Part shown: piece after piece, positions 40,910 to 51,000 of the stretch
Numbering within the stretch: position 1 is the first letter of the stretch
Layout: each line of letters opens with the position of its first letter
Source: Methanarcanum sp963640855
Lineage (GTDB): Archaea > Thermoplasmatota > Thermoplasmata > Methanomassiliicoccales > Methanomethylophilaceae
Length of the DNA: 64,000 bases
Assembly (NCBI GenBank): GCA_963640855.1
Contig: CAVIAJ010000002.1
Location: 56,817-120,816, forward strand
Direction: 5' to 3'
Program-made: the position numbers and the translations under genes
The notes under the pieces: generated by a model
The model's database searches: none
The model's input: the letters and a program-made list of their open reading frames with translations, nothing else
What the model was told of the DNA's origin: nothing

Positions 40910-42790
40910 TTATTCCTGAGAATCAATCTTCTTCCAAACGGTGAAAATATTCTTCCCGTTGAAGTATTTGTAATCGATATACGTCACAAGATTCTTGATC
41001 ATATGAATTCCGAATCCTCCGATGGGCCATGAGCCGATATCCGAATCAATCTCAATGTCTTCTTTGCTGACGGGGTTGAAGAACGGTGCATCGTCCGCAA
41101 ATGTAAGTTTGATTTCGCCGTCGTGGAATCCGCAGTAAACCGTAACATCTCCTTGCTGTTCCACATATGCGTGTTCGGTGATGTTTACGAACATCTCTTC
41201 GGCGACTATCTGCATCTTCATGATGTCCTTCACGGGACATCCCGCTTCGGAGAGAACGTCCGTAATGAAATCATTGACTTCTTCGAGTTTTTCGGTCTTT
41301 CCCGGCACTGTGTGTATGTTGTACCAACTGCGGTCGATTATGATACACATCATCGTGATATCATCCGATCTGTCTCTTCCTTCCGTGAATTCGCCGAGAC
41401 TCAGTCTGACGGATTCGGTAATATTCTCGGCGGAAGATATATCCGACGAATTCAGTGTGCTGCGGAGTCTCTTATGTCCGAACATTTCCTCCGCGGTGTT
41501 GAATGCCTCATTCACGCCGTCGGTATACACGAACAGCACATCGCCGTCGTTCATGACGACGCTGTCCGTTTTGTAACGGACCATATCGTTTACGCCCATC
41601 ATCAGTCCTTTCTTCACGGGAAGTTCTTCGAATTCCCCCGATTCTCTGCGAATGTACGGGCGCGGGTGACCTGCATTCGCATAACAGAGTATTCCCGTAT
41701 CGGAATCGTATATTCCTATCCACATCGTGACAAACTGATCTGCCGAATTGTTGGAACAGAGTTCCCTGTTTACTGTGGTAAGTATTCTTCCGGGATCGTT
41801 ATCCGATAATGCTGCGGCTTTGATTGAGCCCATCATCCTCATCATCAATAATGATGCAGGCAGTCCTTTGTCGGAAACGTCGCCGACTGTGAATACCGTA
41901 AGATTTCTCCCTGTCTGGAAACAGTCGTAGAAATCGCCTCCGACTTCGATTGCGGATTCCATATATGCGTGGATATCCATCGAATGGGACACGGGGAACA
42001 CATGCGGTAACGATGTCAGCTGAATATTATGCGCAAGACGGAGGTCTTCTTTGTTCTTCTTCAGAGTGTCGTTGTTTTCGATGATTCCCGTGAACAGTCT
42101 GAAGAGCAGAAGAGCTATGATGCAGAGGAAGAACTGTGCTATCGCGGATGTTATGACTTCTCCTCTGTAATGGTGTATGTCGGGGTTGTTGAACAGAAAT
42201 AAGGATGTTACAATTCCGAGCGATATGAACAGAATTACCGGCATTATCATCGCAGTACGCAGTTTCGGGAATCCTTTACGTCCGATGACGCACGATGTCG
42301 CTCCGACGGTAATCAGGCACAACACTCCGTAGATTACATGTCCGCTGTATTCCGGTGCAGTGGTGACTGCGACGAATACACAGATTACGGCGGTTACCGC
42401 AACGGCAATCCTGAGTCCGCCGACCAGAGCTACAACAATCAGCATTATGTAACTCGGATCGAAGATCAGAGGATCGTATGCCGTACCGCATACTGATGCG
42501 AGGCAGGTGAGTGTTGCGGCGAATGCTGCAAATTTGATGTTATCGTCACGGCTTGCCGTGCGGTTGGAAACCTTACGGTAGGCGTCCGTATTCATTTCAA
42601 GGAACAGCAGAAACATCAGGACAACAGTCCATGCGAATTCGTTGGAAAGCAATACGAGTGCCGATGTGAGAGGTTTTCCGAGGAATCCTGTGTATGAGAG
42701 GTATGTGAACAGCATGAACAGTGCAAGTATTGCAGTCAGTCCCGCAATACCCAGAATGTTACCGATTCTGATGTTTATCCTGAATTTCAT
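40910..42790 (-). CDS. membrane SpoIIE phosphatase fused to an RsbW-like ATPase
   Basis: A 626-residue protein in three parts: about eight membrane helices (residues 10-235); a PP2C/SpoIIE phosphatase (about residues 255-480) with all metal motifs intact (GGDFYD, GDVSDKGLPAS, NAGHPRP, VYTDGVNEA, RSDDITMM); and a C-terminal HATPase_c_2 domain (about residues 495-620) with N-box AEEMFVNITEHAY and the GGFGIHMIKN loop. RsbU-type phosphatases reactivate STAS antagonists; RsbW-type kinases phosphorylate them. Both activities in one chain are unusual. It is the last of four coupled genes and overlaps the MATE gene by 4 bp. Confidence 0.85.
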   Translation of the reverse strand: MKFRINIRIGNILGIAGLTAILALFMLFTYLSYTGFLGKPLTSALVLLSNEFAWTVVLMFLLFLEMNTDAYRKVSNRTASRDDNIKFAAFAATLTCLASVCGTAYDPLIFDPSYIMLIVVALVGGLRIAVAVTAVICVFVAVTTAPEYSGHVIYGVLCLITVGATSCVIGRKGFPKLRTAMIMPVILFISLGIVTSLFLFNNPDIHHYRGEVITSAIAQFFLCIIALLLFRLFTGIIENNDTLKKNKEDLRLAHNIQLTSLPHVFPVSHSMDIHAYMESAIEVGGDFYDCFQTGRNLTVFTVGDVSDKGLPASLLMMRMMGSIKAAALSDNDPGRILTTVNRELCSNNSADQFVTMWIGIYDSDTGILCYANAGHPRPYIRRESGEFEELPVKKGLMMGVNDMVRYKTDSVVMNDGDVLFVYTDGVNEAFNTAEEMFGHKRLRSTLNSSDISSAENITESVRLSLGEFTEGRDRSDDITMMCIIIDRSWYNIHTVPGKTEKLEEVNDFITDVLSEAGCPVKDIMKMQIVAEEMFVNITEHAYVEQQGDVTVYCGFHDGEIKLTFADDAPFFNPVSKEDIEIDSDIGSWPIGGFGIHMIKNLVTYIDYKYFNGKNIFTVWKKIDSQE

Positions 42791-44517
42791 ACAGTCACCA
42801 TGAGATTATTCAGTTTGATGGAATAGCGGTAGTCTATCGATTTCGCCGTGGCTTTTATGACCTTCAGACCGAAATGTCCTTCCGTGTCCGCAGTCAGAGG
42901 ATTGAAGCGGGTGCCGTTATCCCTCATTCTGAATATCAAATCCTGTCCCTTTAAGACTATGCGTATGTCTATGAAATGTTCTCTGTTGTCGGTGAAAGCA
43001 TGTTCCACGACATTTCCCGCCATTTCTTCGATACATAATGCGATACGGTTTGCCTTATCTCCGTCGACACCGTTCTCGAGACACATATCCGAAATTTTAC
43101 GGCTGAGTTCCATAACCTCGGACATATCGTTTCTGAGAGATATGCCGCAGATGACTTTTGCATCGAAATCAGATTCGGGTACGAGGATGTAGTCTTTACA
43201 GTGTAACGGGAATGTTCCCGTTTTTATTCTGATGACAACCATTATCGTGAAAATCGAGAAGATGTCGGCCAATATGAATGATAACCACACACCGTTCACA
43301 CCGATAACAGGTGCCAATACGAAGGAGAATAACACCACATATCCGACTCCGCGTGTAATCGATATCACAGTGGAAAGAACGATATTTCCCATACTCTGGT
43401 ACATATACAGAAGAATCAGACATACCGTGGATGTAGGCTGCGATAAAGCGAACAGACGGAGACAGTCCGCCGCTATGGAGAGATCTCCTCCGTCGCAGAT
43501 GAACAGCGAAGCGACAGGTTCCGCCGAAATGAACAATATGATGCCGACAACCGTCGATATGATAAAACCGGATTTCATTGTCACTCTGATTGTATCGACA
43601 ATAGCGCGCCTATCCTTCTCACCGTAGAAGATACCGCACATCATTGCAACCATTAACCCGTATCCGGTGGATATTGCGATAAGGAACTGATACACATTGG
43701 TCTGAACGGATAACGCCAAAACGGCAGCCGTTCCGCTGAATGATAATAAAAATGAGTTCAATGCGAAGTTCTTCAGTGTCTGAGAACCTCTGTTGATTGC
43801 CGTGGGAAGTCCCGCCATGCAGACTTCTTTCAGCTCTTTGCCTGTTCCGCGTATGCTTCCGAATCCGAGCATACGGTCTTTCTTTCCGAAATGAGGCAAC
43901 GTAACGATAAGTCCCGCAACCGAACCTATCATCACCGAAAGACTGATTCCGAACAAACCGAGGGAAGTCTGTGTACTGCTGAGATATGCAGTCACGGCAC
44001 TTACCGCTACGGTAACAATCATGGATGCCATCGTAAGTTTCTGACCGTCGTCCATTCTGAGATAAAGCATCAGATTCTGCAGAAGGAGGAACGGAATTGC
44101 GGACAGTCCCACACCTCTGATGTACGATGAGGTCATTTCTCTGATGTTTCCTGTTGCTCCGAATAAATCCGCAATGAAATCGGAACACAGGACGCAGAAT
44201 AATGTGTAAATGACACCTGCCAACAATGCGGCGACAAGAGTTACCGTGAAATTTGCGGTTACTTTTGCCTTATCTCCGGCACCGATGTGCTTCGCACATC
44301 TTATCGTACCTCCGTTACCGAAGATTCCCGCCAACGCAGACAGGAGAATAAGCATAGGCGAAGCGAGACCGAATGCAATCAAAGCATCAGATCCCAATTC
44401 CCTTCCCACAATCAGTCCGTTGATGACGGTACTGAGCGTAGCTGTCAGCGTAACGAGAACGGTCACCAGAAGATTCCCGTTGAGAATCTTCTTTATGAGG
44501 TAGGTGTTCGTATCCAT
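42787..44517 (-). CDS. MATE-family transporter fused to an RsbW-like ATPase
   Basis: A 576-residue fusion. Residues 1 to about 430 are a MATE/NorM-type multidrug exporter with twelve helices (LIVGRELGSDALIAFGLASP, AGLPTAINRGSQTLKNF, PVIGVNGVWLSF). Residues about 445-576 are an HATPase_c_2 domain with N-box CIEEMAGNVVEHAF and nucleotide-loop RDNGTRFNP, like the C-terminus of the adjacent SpoIIE protein. I know of no standard family with this fusion. It suggests that a serine kinase activity is tied to the transporter, perhaps responding to its transport state. Last codons overlap the SpoIIE gene start; STAS lies 6 nt upstream. Confidence 0.85.
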   Translation of the reverse strand: MDTNTYLIKKILNGNLLVTVLVTLTATLSTVINGLIVGRELGSDALIAFGLASPMLILLSALAGIFGNGGTIRCAKHIGAGDKAKVTANFTVTLVAALLAGVIYTLFCVLCSDFIADLFGATGNIREMTSSYIRGVGLSAIPFLLLQNLMLYLRMDDGQKLTMASMIVTVAVSAVTAYLSSTQTSLGLFGISLSVMIGSVAGLIVTLPHFGKKDRMLGFGSIRGTGKELKEVCMAGLPTAINRGSQTLKNFALNSFLLSFSGTAAVLALSVQTNVYQFLIAISTGYGLMVAMMCGIFYGEKDRRAIVDTIRVTMKSGFIISTVVGIILFISAEPVASLFICDGGDLSIAADCLRLFALSQPTSTVCLILLYMYQSMGNIVLSTVISITRGVGYVVLFSFVLAPVIGVNGVWLSFILADIFSIFTIMVVIRIKTGTFPLHCKDYILVPESDFDAKVICGISLRNDMSEVMELSRKISDMCLENGVDGDKANRIALCIEEMAGNVVEHAFTDNREHFIDIRIVLKGQDLIFRMRDNGTRFNPLTADTEGHFGLKVIKATAKSIDYRYSIKLNNLMVTV

Positions 44518-44523
44518 CGGAAA

Positions 44524-44817
44524 TCAGTCCAATGTAAGGATTTCATCAAGGCCTGTTTCGGTGAATACTTCCATTATGAGTTCGGGGACGTTCTTTATCG
44601 AGAGCTTTCCTCCGACCTTTGACATCTTCTTCTCCAACGCAAGTATTACTCTGAGTCCGGCACTTGAGATGTAAATGCATGATGACAGATCTATCACGAT
44701 ATTTCTGACGTCGTCTGTCAGTACATCACCCATTTTTTTCTCGAATTCGGGAGAAGATGTTCTGTCAAGTTTTCCTTCGATTTTAGCGGTTACTGTGTCA
44801 CCGGTTTTCTCTATCAT
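44524..44817 (-). CDS. STAS-domain anti-anti-sigma-factor-like protein
   Basis: A 97-residue single STAS domain: AKIEGKLDRTSSPEFE and NIVIDLSSCIYISSAGLRVIL. The second Ser of ISSAGL (S52) corresponds to the serine of SpoIIAA/RsbV that RsbW-type kinases phosphorylate and SpoIIE-type phosphatases release. Archaea lack sigma factors, so the target must be something else, perhaps the GH3 protein or the transporter. The start at 44817 has AGGCGG upstream; it begins one base after the GH3 stop. Confidence 0.88.
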   Translation of the reverse strand: MIEKTGDTVTAKIEGKLDRTSSPEFEKKMGDVLTDDVRNIVIDLSSCIYISSAGLRVILALEKKMSKVGGKLSIKNVPELIMEVFTETGLDEILTLD

Positions 44818-44818
44818 A

Positions 44819-46507
44819 TCATTCCGCCTCCTTGTCAATCAGTATTCTGAAGAAACGAAGCTGTGCTTCGTTCATAATTATCTTGACGGGCTTGACCTGT
44901 GTCGAGGCACCGCCTTTCATGATAAGTTTGTCTCTGTACAGGAGATAGGTTTCATCCTGTAATATGTGTGCGATAACAGGCCCGCACAGGGACCTTTCGA
45001 ATTTGTAGGTAAGCATGGGATTTGCGATACAGAGATTCTTCTGCAGGGATTTTGCAATCTCATTCAGATCTGTTTTCTTCGGACGTTCGGTCATCTCGAT
45101 GAAGAAACGGTAGCATGAAGGCACCATATCCGTATCGGGATATACGCAGAAGTCGAGGTACCTGAATCCTATTTCCTCCGCGGTGAGATCCACAGCTTTC
45201 CTCAATGCGGGTTCGTATGTTTTTTCTCCGTTGAGATTGACACACATATCCACACGGTACAGATATTCCAATGTGGGAACTTCGTTGAATTTTCCGGTTA
45301 CGCGGTACGCATCGCGTGTTCTGTAACGGTAAAGACCTGAACAGGTGGTTACAATCATTTCGTATTCTTCCCCGATTTTGAGAGAATCCAATGTGAGTGT
45401 TTTTTCCTGATCTTCCTCTCCCAACGGCAGGAATTCGAAGAATATTGTGTTTCCGTAGGGGACGAAATCGGAACAGTTCATTGAAAGAGGTCCGCAGAAC
45501 GCACCTTCGGATGCACATACACTTTCATAACACACGGAAACGTCTCCTGTGTAGTTCTCACGGAGATTCTTCAGGTATGCGGAAAATGCCCCCGTACAGA
45601 CTGCATTCATGAAAGCAAGATTCGGCCAAATCTTCTTCGCGATTTTACTGTCAATACCTTCGGAGAAGATTTTTCTGAGTTCTTGTGCACGTTCCGGCAT
45701 GGGGACAAGTTCCGATTCCAATTTGGAGCGTATTTCGTCTGTCATTTTCACGGACGGATCGATCTTTCCGCTCTCAATGTCATTACAGAGCATCTCCCAG
45801 TTGTTTCCGATATAATGGAACAGATCGAGAATGAATGTGGAGAACGAAGAATGCAGACACATGACATTTTTCTCCGCAAGTCCGTATCTTGCGTGAAGAT
45901 ATCTGCTGTCTGTGCTCTTATCGGGACAGGATGCTTCTCTCGGAGAAGTGAATATTTCCGAATATTCATCCAAAATATCCAGCACCTGCTGTGCGGATAC
46001 GCCGCAGTATCTGATGTCTCCGATGTATGCGACTGCGGATGCTTCCATCATAGATAGAATCTTTCCGTCTGCGAATTTATCTCCCAATTCGGTTGCGGCG
46101 ACGCCGAACGGCAGAATGACGGAACGGTCGACGAACATTTCCATGGATTTCTTTGACATAGGGATTTTCTTAGGATTTCCCATAGTTCCGGAGGATCTGT
46201 TGTACTGCTTGAGTTCGTATGCACAATGCAGTTCCTTTTCGCCGTTCATTATTTCGCGTGCGACGTATTCCGCATATTCGTCGAATGTCGAAAGAGGAAC
46301 TTTCTTTCTGTAATCGTCCAGGGTGTGAATGTCGGCGAAATTATGCACTCTGCCGTATTCCGTATTTTGATTGTCTCTGATGATGGTAAAAAGCAATTCT
46401 TCGCTTGTTTTCGGATTCTTTGAAAACTCAATTGTTTCACCGAGAATCTTCTTTCCGCGCCCGATAATCGCCGTGTTTATCCTGAGGATACCCTCATTGG
46501 ATGCCAT
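44819..46507 (-). CDS. GH3-family acyl-adenylate amide ligase
   Basis: A 562-residue member of the GH3 family, adenylating enzymes that in plants conjugate amino acids to hormone acids. It has the ATP loop RSSGTMGNPKKIPMS (about residues 105-119), the mid-domain SEGAFCGPLS and TCSGLYRYRTRD motif (about residues 360-371) and a C-terminal swivel domain. The substrate is unknown; bacterial and archaeal GH3 proteins are mostly uncharacterised. It is the first gene of the GH3-STAS-MATE-SpoIIE operon, with an AATAATTATTA TATA-type box at 46532-46545 and a short ACCGA/TCGGT dyad at 46508-46521 next to the ATG. Confidence 0.88.
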   Translation of the reverse strand: MASNEGILRINTAIIGRGKKILGETIEFSKNPKTSEELLFTIIRDNQNTEYGRVHNFADIHTLDDYRKKVPLSTFDEYAEYVAREIMNGEKELHCAYELKQYNRSSGTMGNPKKIPMSKKSMEMFVDRSVILPFGVAATELGDKFADGKILSMMEASAVAYIGDIRYCGVSAQQVLDILDEYSEIFTSPREASCPDKSTDSRYLHARYGLAEKNVMCLHSSFSTFILDLFHYIGNNWEMLCNDIESGKIDPSVKMTDEIRSKLESELVPMPERAQELRKIFSEGIDSKIAKKIWPNLAFMNAVCTGAFSAYLKNLRENYTGDVSVCYESVCASEGAFCGPLSMNCSDFVPYGNTIFFEFLPLGEEDQEKTLTLDSLKIGEEYEMIVTTCSGLYRYRTRDAYRVTGKFNEVPTLEYLYRVDMCVNLNGEKTYEPALRKAVDLTAEEIGFRYLDFCVYPDTDMVPSCYRFFIEMTERPKKTDLNEIAKSLQKNLCIANPMLTYKFERSLCGPVIAHILQDETYLLYRDKLIMKGGASTQVKPVKIIMNEAQLRFFRILIDKEAE

Positions 46508-46644
46508 ACCGACCCATCGGTTTCAACGTTAATAATTATTAGCCAGCATACGGACTGATTGCAAAATTATATCTGGCAATACGTGCCGCGATATATGTTT
46601 GAAAAAGAGATATCGTTTTATAGAATTAAGATTCACGAGTATGT

Positions 46645-47187
46645 ATGAATAAAGTTGCTGTTGCAATTGTTATTGCGGCCGTTGTTATTGTTGCGGGTGC
46701 GGGTATCGCATTGGCTGCAAACAACGGTTCACATGACAATTCCGGGGACAACTCAAATGTACCTTCGGATGACGGTAAGACCGACACCTCATCGGTACAC
46801 ACGATCAGATTGAAAACGGAGTCTTTGGACGGCCCTGCTTTCTATTACGGCGATAAACTTATCACTCAGATGAAAGCAATTGAAATACCGGACAAGGGGC
46901 CCATAACACTCAAGGTTGTCCTGCCCGACGGAGCGACAGTAGTCTCTGCAGGTGAGCTGACTCTCGACGATGACGGTTCCGCCGTTAAAGGCGAGTACGG
47001 TGTGTCCTACAGCACAGTAACCGACGGAAAGACCGTGACACACAATACAATCATCAACATCTACATCGGCGACTCCAGCGAAAAATACATTCCTGTGTAC
47101 AAAACCGTCGACGGACATGTTGAGATGACCGTCGACTACGACGGTAAAAACATTCAGATCTGGTCTGTCACCGGAATATTGGATTGA
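46645..47187 (+). CDS. small secreted protein, unknown
   Basis: A 180-residue secreted protein: signal peptide or membrane anchor (VAVAIVIAAVVIVAGAGIALA), a short Asn/Asp-rich linker, then a beta-rich domain (FYYGDKLI, ITLKVVLPDGATVVS, YKTVDGHVEMTVDYDGKNIQI). The C-terminal domain is shared with the next gene, so the pair arose by duplication. No recognised family. Ends at a strong hairpin. Confidence 0.7.
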   Translation: MNKVAVAIVIAAVVIVAGAGIALAANNGSHDNSGDNSNVPSDDGKTDTSSVHTIRLKTESLDGPAFYYGDKLITQMKAIEIPDKGPITLKVVLPDGATVVSAGELTLDDDGSAVKGEYGVSYSTVTDGKTVTHNTIINIYIGDSSEKYIPVYKTVDGHVEMTVDYDGKNIQIWSVTGILD

Positions 47188-47202
47188 AACACCCTTCGGG
47201 AC

Positions 47203-47220
47203 GGACGGGAATGCCCGTCC
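47203..47220 (+). terminator. hairpin terminator
   Basis: GGACGGG, 4-nt loop, CCCGTCC, 16 nt after the stop at 47187; the paralogue at 48037 has a similar stem. Confidence 0.6.
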
Positions 47221-47314
47221 GCCCGGATATTTTCCGGATTCTCCGACAATTCACAAATTTTTCAGTATGGATTTACGGCAGTCTTTTTATAAGAACCAGT
47301 TCTGATAGTATATC

Positions 47315-48010
47315 ATGAATATGAATAAGATTGCTGTTGCAGTTGTTGCCGTAGTCGCAGTCGCCTGTATAGCCGCAGGCGTAGCTGCGATGATCGGAAA
47401 CATCAACAATGACGGTATCACCGAAGGTGTGAACTATCACGGTAATGGTGGCAAAACTTTCGAGGAGGGAAAGGAGGGAAAGGATGTTGTTTCCGCTTCG
47501 GAGCATGTCGTAAAGTCCAACTTCTTCAAGAAGGATGGATACACATTCACCGGATGGAACACCGCCGCCGACGGTTCCGGTAAAGCATACGCCAAGGATG
47601 ACAACATCGATTACAAATCGAATGAGGTCGTAAACCTTTACGCCCAGTGGAGAGTTGCGGGAAAAACAATCACAATGGGAACGACATTGGGAGACCTCAA
47701 ATTTTATTACGAGGGCAAGGAACTCAGCTACATAGGCACGGAAATCCCCAATACGGGAAAGATAACCGTCATCATCAATGTACCTGAGGGAGCGACGAAT
47801 CTCGAATATATGCTCAAGACACGCACAGACGGTACTGAGTATCAGATGATACAGTACAATCTCGACGGTAAGCTCTGGAAGCACAGGATTTACGTGGATT
47901 CCGACGGTGAAGAGTATTCTCCGGAGTACAAAGTGATTGACGGTCACGTAGAAATGACAATCACCTGTAACAACGCAGACATCCACATCAGTTACACCTC
48001 AGGTTACTGA
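47315..48010 (+). CDS. secreted protein with InlB B-repeat
   Basis: A 231-residue secreted protein: N-terminal hydrophobic signal (KIAVAVVAVVAVACIAAGVAA), an InlB-type B-repeat (Flg_new) at about residues 68-106 with YTFTGWNTAADGSGKAY and NLYAQW, then the same beta-rich C-terminal domain as the preceding gene (FYYEGKEL, VIDGHVEMTI). InlB B-repeats are common in surface proteins of Firmicutes, Bacteroidetes and gut methanogens. No sorting signal or anchor at the C-terminus. Its own promoter region (TTATAAG) and terminator flank it. Confidence 0.75.
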   Translation: MNMNKIAVAVVAVVAVACIAAGVAAMIGNINNDGITEGVNYHGNGGKTFEEGKEGKDVVSASEHVVKSNFFKKDGYTFTGWNTAADGSGKAYAKDDNIDYKSNEVVNLYAQWRVAGKTITMGTTLGDLKFYYEGKELSYIGTEIPNTGKITVIINVPEGATNLEYMLKTRTDGTEYQMIQYNLDGKLWKHRIYVDSDGEEYSPEYKVIDGHVEMTITCNNADIHISYTSGY

Positions 48011-48036
48011 TTTCAGACGAAATAAACACAAACCGA

Positions 48037-48060
48037 AACGGACGGGGAAACCCGTCCGTT
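48037..48060 (+). terminator. hairpin terminator between convergent genes
   Basis: AACGGACGGG, GAAA loop, CCCGTCCGTT (10 bp), between the 47315 gene and the convergent gltB. Confidence 0.65.
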
Positions 48061-48073
48061 CGTGAAACATTTT

Positions 48074-51000
48074 TCACGAAGATTCCAGGATACGTTTGTA
48101 TCCGATAGGCATAACCTTCAGGAATCTTGTTACGTTATGATCCCAATCTTTCAGAAGTTCTTCCGCTTTTTTGCTTCCGGTGTATCTGAAATGATTGCGG
48201 AGTATTCCTTCCAATTCATCCGTGTCCTCTTTCGATTCCACCGGTGAAAGTTCCACCATGTCCATGTTGCAGTGACGGTCCAAATCTCCGGAATCGTTGA
48301 GTACGTAGGCGATACCCGCAGACATACCTGCGGCGAAGTTCCTTCCCACATCTCCGATTATTACGGTACGTCCGCCTGTCATGTACTCACAGCAGTGATC
48401 TCCGGCGCCTTCCGCAACGGCAACCGCGCCGCTGTTTCTGACACAGAATCTTTCACCTACGGAGCCTGCAATATACAATTCTCCGGAAGTTGCACCGTAA
48501 AGCACAGTGTTTCCTGCGATGACGTTTTCCTTCGGATTATGATTTCCGCGGCGTATCGCAATACGTCCGCCCGAGAGACCTTTCCCGACGAAATCGTTCG
48601 CCTGACCTTCGAGTGTGAATGTTATTCCTTTGCAGAGGAATGCACCGAAACTCTGTCCCGCCGTTCCGGTGAATCTTATCTTTACGGAATCATCCTTAAG
48701 ATTGATACCGTTCTTTATGACAGATCCCGAAAGCATCGTACCGACCGATCTGTCGACGTTAGTCAGACTGTATGAAAGCTCTACACTTTTTCCCGTCTGA
48801 ATCTGATCCTTCACATTGGCGATGATTCTCTTATCAATGACATCTTTGACGATGTCTCCCTGTCCGTCGGTACACGACAGTATTCCGTCGATTCTTGTGA
48901 GTATGCGTGAGAGATCGACTCTGTCGCCTCTTGTACCGTCATCGGGTCTGCGTACAAGCAAATCACAACGTCCCACGGCTTCCGAAACGGATCTGAGTCC
49001 GAGAGATGCAAGAATTCTTCTGACATCCTCCGCAACCATGCGCAGATAGTTCTGTATGTCCTCTGCACAGCCTTTGAATCCGGTTCTTCTTTCGGAATCC
49101 TGTGTCGCTATTCCGGCAGGACACATATTGGTCTGGCACTTACGGCACATGATACATCCCATTGATACCATAAGCGATGTGGCGAAACCGAATTCTTCCG
49201 CTCCGAGTAAGGATGCGATAACAACATCTCTTCCAGTTTTCAGCTGTCCGTCCACCTGAAGGATGACTTTCTTTCTGAGATCGTTCAGAATGAGCGTCTG
49301 CTGCACTTCCGATAAACCTAACTCCCAGGGCATTCCCGCATATTTCATCGAAGAAACGGGGCTTGCTCCAGTACCTCCGTCTGCACCGGAAATCAATATC
49401 ACGTCTGCACCGGCCTTGACGACACCTGCCGCAACCGTTCCGACACCTGCTTCCGCAACAAGCTTTACGCTTATTCTGGCACTCGGGTTGATGCATTTGA
49501 GATCGTAGATCAGCTGTTTGAGATCTTCAATCGAGTAAATGTCATGATGCGGAGGAGGCGAGATGAGTGTGATTCCGGGAATACAGTGTCTTGTCGCAGC
49601 GATTACCGCATCGACTTTATGCGAAAGAAGCTGTCCGCCTTCACCGGGTTTTGCACCCTGTGCAATCTTAATCTGAATCTCTTCTGCATTGACGAGATAT
49701 TCCGCAGTTACACCGAATCTTCCCGAAGCAATCTGCTTGATTTTTGAAGAAATATCCTTTCCGTTGACAGGTCTGAATCTGTAAGATCCTTCTCCGCCCT
49801 CTCCGGTGTTACTGCGTGCCCCGATACCGTTCATCGCTTCCGCAATTGTTTCATGGGCTTCCCTGCTGATTGCACCGAATGATATTCCTTCGGCAACGAA
49901 GTGTTTCATTATCAAATCCGCGGATTCGACTTCGTCTAATGACACTCCGCCGGATGATGCAAAGTCCATAACATCGCGGATGAAAATCTTCTCGGAATCA
50001 ATCGTATTTCTGAATCTGTCATATGCATCGGCATCGTTATTCGTTGCAGCTTCACGTAACGATTTAACCGCAGACGGAGTCCATGAATGTTTTTCCTTAT
50101 TATTCCCGGAATGCCCATTATTCACGGCATCCGCATGGAATGCTTTCGCTTCCTTTTCGATATCATTCAAAGTCAGACCGTCTATTCCGGAAACGGTGTT
50201 TCCGAGATATTTTTTACAGACGTTTTCCGAAATACCCAGAGCCTCGAAAAGGATACACCCTCTGTACGAACGCAGTGTGGCGATACCCATTTTCGACATT
50301 ATCTTCAGTATGCCTTTTTCTACCGCCGCGATGTAATTGCGTTCCGCAGTTCCGACATCGATTCTCATATCCGTGTTCTCGGAAAGTGTCTTTTCAATCA
50401 CCGCATACGCCATGTACGGGTTGACAACGTTCGCACCGTATCCGAACAGGGATGCGAAGTGCATTACTTCTCTGGGTTCTCCGGATTCCACGATTATATC
50501 GGTCTGAAGTCTCAGTCTTTCTTCGGTAAGGTGCTGATGCACCGCAGACACTGCAAGTACGGAAGGAATCGGTATGTGCTTGTCATCCGATTTTCTGTCC
50601 GAAAGCACAATATACGAACCGCCGCTCTTTACGGCATCGTCTGCCATGGAGCATATGCGTTCCAATGCTTTTTCCAATCCTTCCTCTTCGGTGAACAGTG
50701 TGGGAATCACAACGGTTCTGAATCCTCTGTACCTGAGATTCATCAGGAGATCCAATTCCCTGTTTGTGATTACGGGATGTTTTACTTTGACAATCCTGCA
50801 GTTCTCAGGTGACGGCATCAGCATGTTTCTGTGAATCGAGCCGATGTAACCTGTCAGAGACATCACCAATTCCTCTCTTATAGGGTCGATAGGAGGATTT
50901 GTGACCTGTGCGAATGACTGTCTGAAATAATCGAACAGTCTGTGATGCGTATCGGATAAAATCGGAATTGCTGTGTCATTCCCTGCGGAACTTATAGGTT

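Noticed and set aside
47273..47986. Antisense open frame over the InlB-repeat gene
   Set aside because: No start context or domain; the + strand gene has a signal peptide, a repeat and a terminator.
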